DNA of 64,000 nt from Primula veris (Eukaryota; Streptophyta; Magnoliopsida; Ericales; Primulaceae): the NCBI GenBank assembly GCA_963682055.1, contig OY821749.1, positions 26,667,631 through 26,731,630 on the forward strand. The letters are read 5' to 3'. Both the position numbers and the translations under genes were made by a program. The number at the start of each line of letters is the position of its first letter. The first letter of the stretch is position 1. The notes beneath the pieces were generated by a model that made no database searches, was not told the DNA's origin, and saw only the letters and a list, made by a program, of their open reading frames with translations. Shown piece after piece: positions 58,185-64,000 of the stretch.

Positions 58185-61100
58185 TTATAGAAGCATTGGG
58201 AAAGTACATGCATGTTTAGGATGTTAATTTGTGTATCAGTTATAATGTCAAAAGCTAATCACGTAATTAAGTTGGAGTATTTGAACAACTTTTGAAATTT
58301 GGTCATCACCAAATAACAGCTTATATATATGTGTGTGTGTGTGTGTGTATACTATGAATGCACAAGTTTTTGGTTTTTAGTTTTTATTTTATTTATATGC
58401 TTTATGTGTCTGTCACTGTTTTAAATAGCTTGTTTCGAAGTAAAAAAAAAACGATCCATAAGCTCAATTCAATGCTTAAAGAGGTTGAAAAGAGCTCGCT
58501 TGTGTGTTTTTTTACGCGGATGAAGCTTACATTTTTAATGGTATTACCAAAGTTGTTGCAAAAATGTTATAGTTATGTCTTCGCGGAACTTGGGTTCGAA
58601 CATGGGACTATGGGAGGGTGAAATTCATAAATAGATGATTAATTATATATGAGGAGTCGACTTCTTTACCTTTAGTTTTAAGGAAATTACGTGTCAGGAT
58701 TAAGGTTTTTTTTAAAATAAACATGGATGGCTGTGCATCGCTTTTGTATTATCAGCTAGTGCTTTCTATGTTGGTGGTCTTGTGCTGCAAGAAAAAATTG
58801 GTCTTAAATTGTAAGGCCAAGTTTGGTTGGAAATTTTAAGTTCAGTTTCGTGTTTTTTTTTTACTTTAAGCCTCTGTGTATTTTTATTGTGTTTCTTTTG
58901 AGCTGTTTTGTTTTTGGGCTTGAAATAGGTAAAGATTTGAAAGTTGATTGAATCAATCATTTGAAAGAATACCAAAATGAAAGGACATGTGAGCTGTTTC
59001 ACATATGGGGGAAACATTAAATCTGTATCAATTGCACTTTTACTCTTCACTAAAACTAGGCCATGATTTTCCTTATTTGAAACAATTATACAAAAAGGAT
59101 ACTTAACATATGGTATATGGAGTAACTCTTTGACTTATGGCAAAAACCCTGAATTTGGTTTTGCCATTACTTAAAATTATGGATCTTGAATTGCATGACC
59201 AATCCATTTTACCACTTACATATATTCACTTCCCACTCTCTCTGAATAGGCCAAACAAATCTGTATCTATGAAGTTGGGGTTCTCTCTTTTTTGAAAACT
59301 AGGTCTGAATTCTATGTAGTTCTCAATCTAGACGGTGAACCAATCTTGTTTGTTTTCTTATAGATATCTGCGTGTTTCACTTTAAATATTTATGTATTTG
59401 GTTGAATTTTCTCTGAAAATCTCCAAATTTAGTATTTAAATGTATAGTACCAGTTCTAAGATTGCAATATTGTAAGATTTTTGTTTTTTTAATACCTTTA
59501 AATATAAGGCGAGGATTGAGATTGATAGTTTAACTGATATTTTTGGTGATCAAGTCATGTGAGTTTTTTAAGATTGTTTGGTTGCAACTTTTAAACTTAG
59601 AACTCACCCCCCCAAAAAGCCTTTAAGCTCAGCTTGTTGTTAAATAGATGCAGTATATTTGGCGGGCAAAGTAAATAACATAGTTGTTTGGTGGTCTGGC
59701 CTAATAAAGTTAGAAACTTCAAGCTGAAAGAATCGTTCATTTTCCTCAACCCCAAAAATACTTGCATATATTCTTACAGACGCGATACAGGCCTTAAACT
59801 GGGTTGTTGCAGTTCTTTCAAAGTCGGGTGTGGAACTGTGCCATGAAGTTATTACTTGCTTGACTACTATTTTATATCTTAATTTTATTTAGTCTCAGTC
59901 ACTCTCTTGAGTTTTTGGAGTGGGAGTGGGTCTGTAGTCAACTGATTATTTGGAGATTAGGTGTCTCACTGATTGTTGGTATTCCTTCAAAGTCACCTTT
60001 TTATTTTATCTTTACCTTATTAGTATATCTATCATCTAAGTGCAAACAAATCTGTATCTACACTTCGAGAGTACTATGAGGTATAAGGTGTCTTCTGTTT
60101 CTTTCTTTTAGTATATTCGTGGGGACAGGTGATTGACTTAATTCAAAAAGTTGGAGTGAGAATGATATCAAGTAACTTGTATGTTGGAATTGTCCCACAT
60201 CGTTTAGGCATAGATAAAGCCAATGATTAATATATGCCCCTCTCCTTCCTTACTAATAGGCCTTTTAGTGGGGAATGGACGGGCTTCTACATGGTATCAG
60301 AGCCAATGGCTAGCCGGTTTGTATGATGAGCCACCTCTGATTGCACTTGTTGGGCTTATTGGAAATTGACCAACTTACAAGTGAGGGGGAGTGTTGGAAT
60401 TGTCCCACATCGTTTAGGCATAGATAAAGCCAAGGATTAATATATGTCCCTCTCATTCCTTACTAATAGGCCTTTTAGTGGGGAATGGACGGGCTTCTAC
60501 ATTGTATTATTCAACACTCCGTGTGTATAGGATTGCTGTTGTTTTCACTACAGTTTTTAATTCACTGGTAACTGGCAGGGTTAAGCATTATGTCCAGATA
60601 CGCGTTAATGTTGAATGGCTATCTGTTAAAATGGGTAAACAACCTGTGTTTGGAGCTAACCGTTTTCCCGTCAACTGTTGAAGTAGCGTTTGTTTCGGTA
60701 AATAAAGTTGCCCAACATTGACATTGTCTTCTGATAAAAGAGTTTCCAACCCCCACAACACACACTATTATACAATAGGTATCCAGTTCCTACTCAATCA
60801 CCGTCAAAGTGTAATGTACCTAATTGGGGAGAAAATAGTGAGGAGGAGATGGGGAAGTGTAGGCTAATTAGAAATTGTGCTTAATGGTCAAAATCAGAAG
60901 TCAAGGGAGTTTAGTTAAAACCAGAATAAATAATGGTGGGAATGGGTTGGTTTCAATAGAGAAATTAGTGGAGCTTCTGTGCAGGCAGTGCAGCTGTGCA
61001 AAGGCAGGGGTTATTTGCAATAACTGGAAGAATTATTCCCAAAGAAGCAGTATATCCGAAGTGAGAAGAGTGATTACTGATTAGGCAGCACAAAAATTAA

Positions 61101-64000
61101 TACATCTTGGCACTGGCGTATGTTAGTTCTAGTTTTCCCCCTCTTGTTTCCTTCAGAAATTTCTTTAGCCTTCTTACCTTCTTGTTCTACCTTTTTCTAT
61201 TGTAATTTCATATTGTAACCTTCAATGAGTTAAATCGAATACAGAAGACCAGCCTAAAAAATACGGTTATTACATTGGTTCCGTCTTAGATTTGTGCTTA
61301 ATTAGATCTAAGATCTAGTTGATTCCTTGCACACAGATTTATATGTTTAAACGTGGTCTAGAATGGTAATGCAACTTATTGAGGCCTTTGTTGTCCTTTT
61401 TAGAGCTTGTTAGAGAAATCAATATGCCTGAAAAAAGACTTTCTTTTGGGTTATTAAATTTATAATCCAATTTACAAATGCATCTTTGAATGCTGACTAA
61501 AAAATAAAGATACATGGTATCACACATATTATTAAATATCCCTGTTTCTGGTAAAATTGACTTGCAACTTAATTTTTGCAGACGAATTTACCAGAATACC
61601 AAGGTCCTGAGAAGATTGTTATTCGGCGATATAGCGAATTTGTTTGGTTACGTGATCGTCTTTTTGAGAAGTATAAGGGAGTATTCGTTCCTCCTCTTCC
61701 GGAGAAGAGTACAGTTGGTAAGTTCTTTTTTATGTGCGGTTTCACTGTAGCCTTATTACAATAGTTACTGTACTTCAATTTTTAGCGCTATATTGATGCT
61801 ATTTTTCAACAAGTTAACCAATATTTTCATTTTGTTAAATTTCCAACTTTTTTGAACATAATGAAGTCATTGTTCATTATGTAAGAGCTTTATGGTTATT
61901 GTTCTACATATGATATACGAGAATCATGATTGAAGACGTTATCTTTACTTCTTCCATCCTTTGCTTCAGCTGTCGTATAAACATCATGCATTTTTTATTT
62001 GACAAAAGCCTTTAGCTTATGCATGGACGATAAGTTTTTTTCTTTTTGAAAAAGTTTAATACACTCTTCACATTAAAGAAAATACAAAACTGTTCTGTAC
62101 AAATTTGTTTTTTAGTTATTCAATGGTTGTAGCAAAACTTAGCCTTTGGGTATGTGGTAATTTGTAATTTGTCTCGATAATGCAAGTTCCTTTATTGAGA
62201 GTATAATGTTTATTAAGAAGGTAGTAAATGACAAACATGTTACCCCGACCTTTAGTAATAGGCGAATAGCCATATCTTTTGCAGAACTGTATAACAAAAG
62301 TAACTGAAGAAAATTAAAACCCACATAAGGTTCGGGTGTTACACGTATTGTATTTTATTCCTTATTACTTTTTTGCAGGGATTGTTGAGCCAAGCACAGC
62401 GTAAGTGAGTTTAGTTATTTAGTCAAACTAATTTCGGACTATTTATTTTGCAGAGAAGTTCAGATTTAGTGCTGAGTTTATTGAAATGAGACGTCAAGCA
62501 TTGGATAGATTTATTAATAGTATTTCTTCGCACCGTGAGCTTCAGCAAAGTGATGATCTAAGAACCTTTTTGCAGGCTGATGAACAGGTCAAATATTTGG
62601 CCCTTCTTTGCTATCACGATGGCATATTTGCTTATGCTACTCTGAACATGTTTAAATCTTGATACTGTTTTCTGTTGCTGGGTTCAGCTTCTACAAAGTC
62701 ATCTTGAAACAAATGTACATTGTTATTGAAAATTGTGGAGAACTGTTGGATCATGAAATGTTTTTATTTTTTGATTGAAAACATATGTTCCTTTAAGTAT
62801 ATGGAAAAGGCTTATTTAAACATGTATCACAAGTCAGTAATATGATTGCCATAATTGTGTATTTGCTGAACTGGACATATGATAGCCTGGAGTTTATTAA
62901 TTGACATCGATTAGAAATTTGATGGATATAATTTATCCAATTAACTTGATAAAATAATACAATTATGGACGTCTAAAGATTATAACTCTGAACTGCATAT
63001 ATTACCGATCAGTTAGATGGTAAATTTTTAATAGTATTATATTTCTATATTATTTTCATGTATGCTTTTTCTTGTTATTTGAAATATACAAAGCTAGTAA
63101 CTTTTTGGATTGAATGTTTGGAAGTTTGTTTGTAACAATAATCTGAAAAATGTTGCTTCAACAACATGCGGTGGCCATTGTAAATTCTTTATCATGTTAT
63201 TGAAGAGTTAATTTTTACAGTATTATCCATATCTGGTGTGAATAACCATGATGATAGTTTCTGTTTTTTGAAAAGGAGTTTGTCTCGATACTTGGTATAT
63301 ACGACACGGTAACTTTAAAACTTGTTCAAATATAGGCTTGTTCTCTCGAGATTTGTTCTAGTTGTCTATATTGCGGGGTTACTTTGAAAAGTTCTACTGC
63401 TTTTTAATATAGAGAGTTAAAATTTTGAATTAGGAAATTTAATGTGTCCAACAACTCTCCTATTCACATTCCTCCATAGTTTATCTATTTGATCTCTAGT
63501 TTCTTTTTATGCCTAGCTTCTTTTTTACTTCTCTTGTTTCAGACCGTTTTATGTACAAGTTATTTAATTCTTGAAGAGTTTAAAATGAATTTCGTTTACA
63601 TTGTAATGAATGCATTTTATTGTGTTGGTAAACTAGTGGAGTTTCCTGGTTCTGTCCAACTTTACATTGGTAATTTTGAGAAAGGGAGTGTCTCAGTGGA
63701 AATGCAACAAAAGGTTTGCTTGATCACTGACAGTCTGACATTCTTTATGAGTTTTGGCAATAGATCTACGTGTATTTAATGAAGATTTCTAGTGTAAGGT
63801 ATTCGTAGGTACATATTGAATTTTCTCAGTTGACATTAATGATTTTTTTTTAAAAAGCAACAAGCACCAAGTTAGGTATGGTTACGATGTTAAATACTCG
63901 AAGCTTAATTAACTTAATCTTTCTATTGGGGTTTGGACTTTACCCAGTTCAGTTTTTATGACTTAGGGGAAACTAGCTTTTGATTGATTTGGCTTTATAT
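57895..64000 (+). CDS. SNX1: Sorting nexin 1, 5' part (runs off the window)
   Basis: Exons 57,895-57,909, 57,995-58,129, 61,582-61,717 and 62,454-62,587 join in frame to 140 residues; the remaining exons lie beyond 64,000. The PX domain is clear: PYLSVSVTDPAKMGNG, YKVITKTNLPEYQGPEK, the phosphoinositide-contact motif IRRYSEFVWLRDRL, VPPLPEKSTVEKFRFS and FIEMRRQALDRFIN, ending LRTFLQADEQ. SNX1 is a retromer-linked endosomal sorting protein; its PX domain binds PI3P and its C-terminal BAR-type helices (not in view) bend membranes. The N-terminus is short (MITTQ in exon 1). Intron 2 is about 3.45 kb and holds a TRIM retrotransposon. Intron 4 starts at 62,588 and I see no further exon before the end. 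Confidence 0.95.
58163..58347. repeat. Two (GT)n microsatellites in SNX1 intron 2
   Basis: Short GT runs at about 58,163-58,182 and 58,329-58,348, each preceded by (TA)n. The two runs share the flanking TATATATATGTGTG, suggesting a local duplication. Confidence 0.9.
60182..60501 (+). mobile_element. TRIM retrotransposon, 320 bp, complete with target duplication
   Basis: Two 110-bp LTRs (60,182-60,291 and 60,392-60,501) start TGTTGGAATTGTCCC and end GGGCTTCTACA, differing at three positions. The 100-bp interior begins with the primer-binding site TGGTATCAGAGCC, complementary to the 3' end of initiator methionine tRNA, and ends with the purine tract GTGAGGGGGAG. A perfect 5-bp duplication TTGTA flanks it (60,177-60,181 and 60,502-60,506). 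There is no protein-coding room, as in TRIM elements, which move with enzymes from other retrotransposons. It is in SNX1 intron 2, in sense orientation. Confidence 0.95.
60720..61330. other. Possible LTR-retrotransposon remnant in SNX1 intron 2
   Basis: This stretch differs in composition from the surrounding AT-rich intron and includes GGAGGAGATGGGGAAGTG, a short frame MCLMVKIRSQGSL and TTTCCTTCAG / TTGTAACCTTC stretches of the type seen near LTRs. No paired LTR or target duplication was found, so this is weak. Confidence 0.3.
62379..62400 (+). other. Candidate 22-nt cassette micro-exon in SNX1 intron 3
   Basis: A strong 3' splice site TTTTTTGCAG is followed after 22 nt by a strong donor GTAAGT, only 53 bp before the true exon 4. 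Including these 22 nt would shift the frame inside the PX domain, so if used it would give a poison isoform. It is not needed for the normal protein. Confidence 0.35.
62588..64000 (+). other. SNX1 intron 4 (start), no feature seen
   Basis: After the exon 4 donor GTCAAA nothing resembling the next SNX1 exon is visible. The longest frame (63,489-63,779) has no family resemblance and is probably chance. Confidence 0.6.

Noticed and set aside
63489..63779. 96-codon frame near the window end, considered as an SNX1 exon
   Set aside because: It does not resemble the BAR-type helices expected next in SNX1 and has no good exon boundaries.
1..64000. CRISPR arrays, tRNA genes, bacterial operons
   Set aside because: No regularly spaced repeats with unique spacers and no cloverleaf gene were seen; the intron-rich gene structure is that of a plant nucleus. 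The tRNA-like match at 60,292 is only a primer-binding site.

Overview
This window is nuclear DNA of a flowering plant, most likely a eudicot. It is AT-rich, its genes have many small exons with long introns, and it holds plant-only families (a plastid CP-type RNA-binding protein, an S40 senescence regulator, a plant mobile domain protein). It also holds miniature DNA transposons, solo LTRs, a TRIM retrotransposon and a fragment of plastid 16S rRNA. The species cannot be fixed from the sequence alone.

Layout from left to right. 1-4.6 kb is non-coding, with a broken fragment of a 3-hydroxyisobutyryl-CoA hydrolase (CHY1) gene interrupted by plastid rDNA. 4.6-8.8 kb (+) is the plastid RNA-binding protein CP33, whose first intron holds tandem copies of its own exon-1 end. 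9.6-18.9 kb (-) is CHY1 copy A, complete with 14 coding exons and a C-terminal SKL peroxisome signal. Its introns hold a 5'-truncated pirin retrocopy and a poly(A)-tailed insertion. 19.3-21.8 kb is a dead pogo/Tigger transposon with a hAT-like MITE nested in it. 22.5-32.0 kb is a second copy of the 8.2-19.1 kb block: a relic of the last CP33 exon and an intact CHY1 copy B (-), with a 712-bp solo LTR in intron 1. 33.3-40.5 kb (-) is a TatD-family DNase with 12 exons, a 21-nt micro-exon, a probable GC-AG intron and a 1,645-bp solo LTR. 41-47.9 kb is gene-poor. 47.9-49.2 kb (-) is an S40/DUF584 gene. A 4,976-bp Mutator-like element (49,289-54,264) with about 0.92-kb terminal inverted repeats and a plant-mobile-domain gene sits 45 bp upstream of its ATG. 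54.3-57.8 kb holds more MITE-like elements. 57.9 kb to the end (+) is the 5' part of SNX1 (PX domain exons), with a 320-bp TRIM in intron 2.

The host genes do not form a pathway: plastid RNA processing (CP33), peroxisomal valine catabolism (CHY1), DNA hydrolysis (TatD), senescence (S40) and endosomal sorting (SNX1). As I recall, CP33 and a TatD DNase are adjacent in Arabidopsis too, so the CHY1 block probably came to lie between an ancestral CP33-TatD pair and then duplicated in tandem. The two CHY1 copies act as mutual empty-site controls that date most of the insertions to after the duplication. Exon boundaries were set by hand from splice signals, reading-frame closure and remembered family conservation; no alignments were run.
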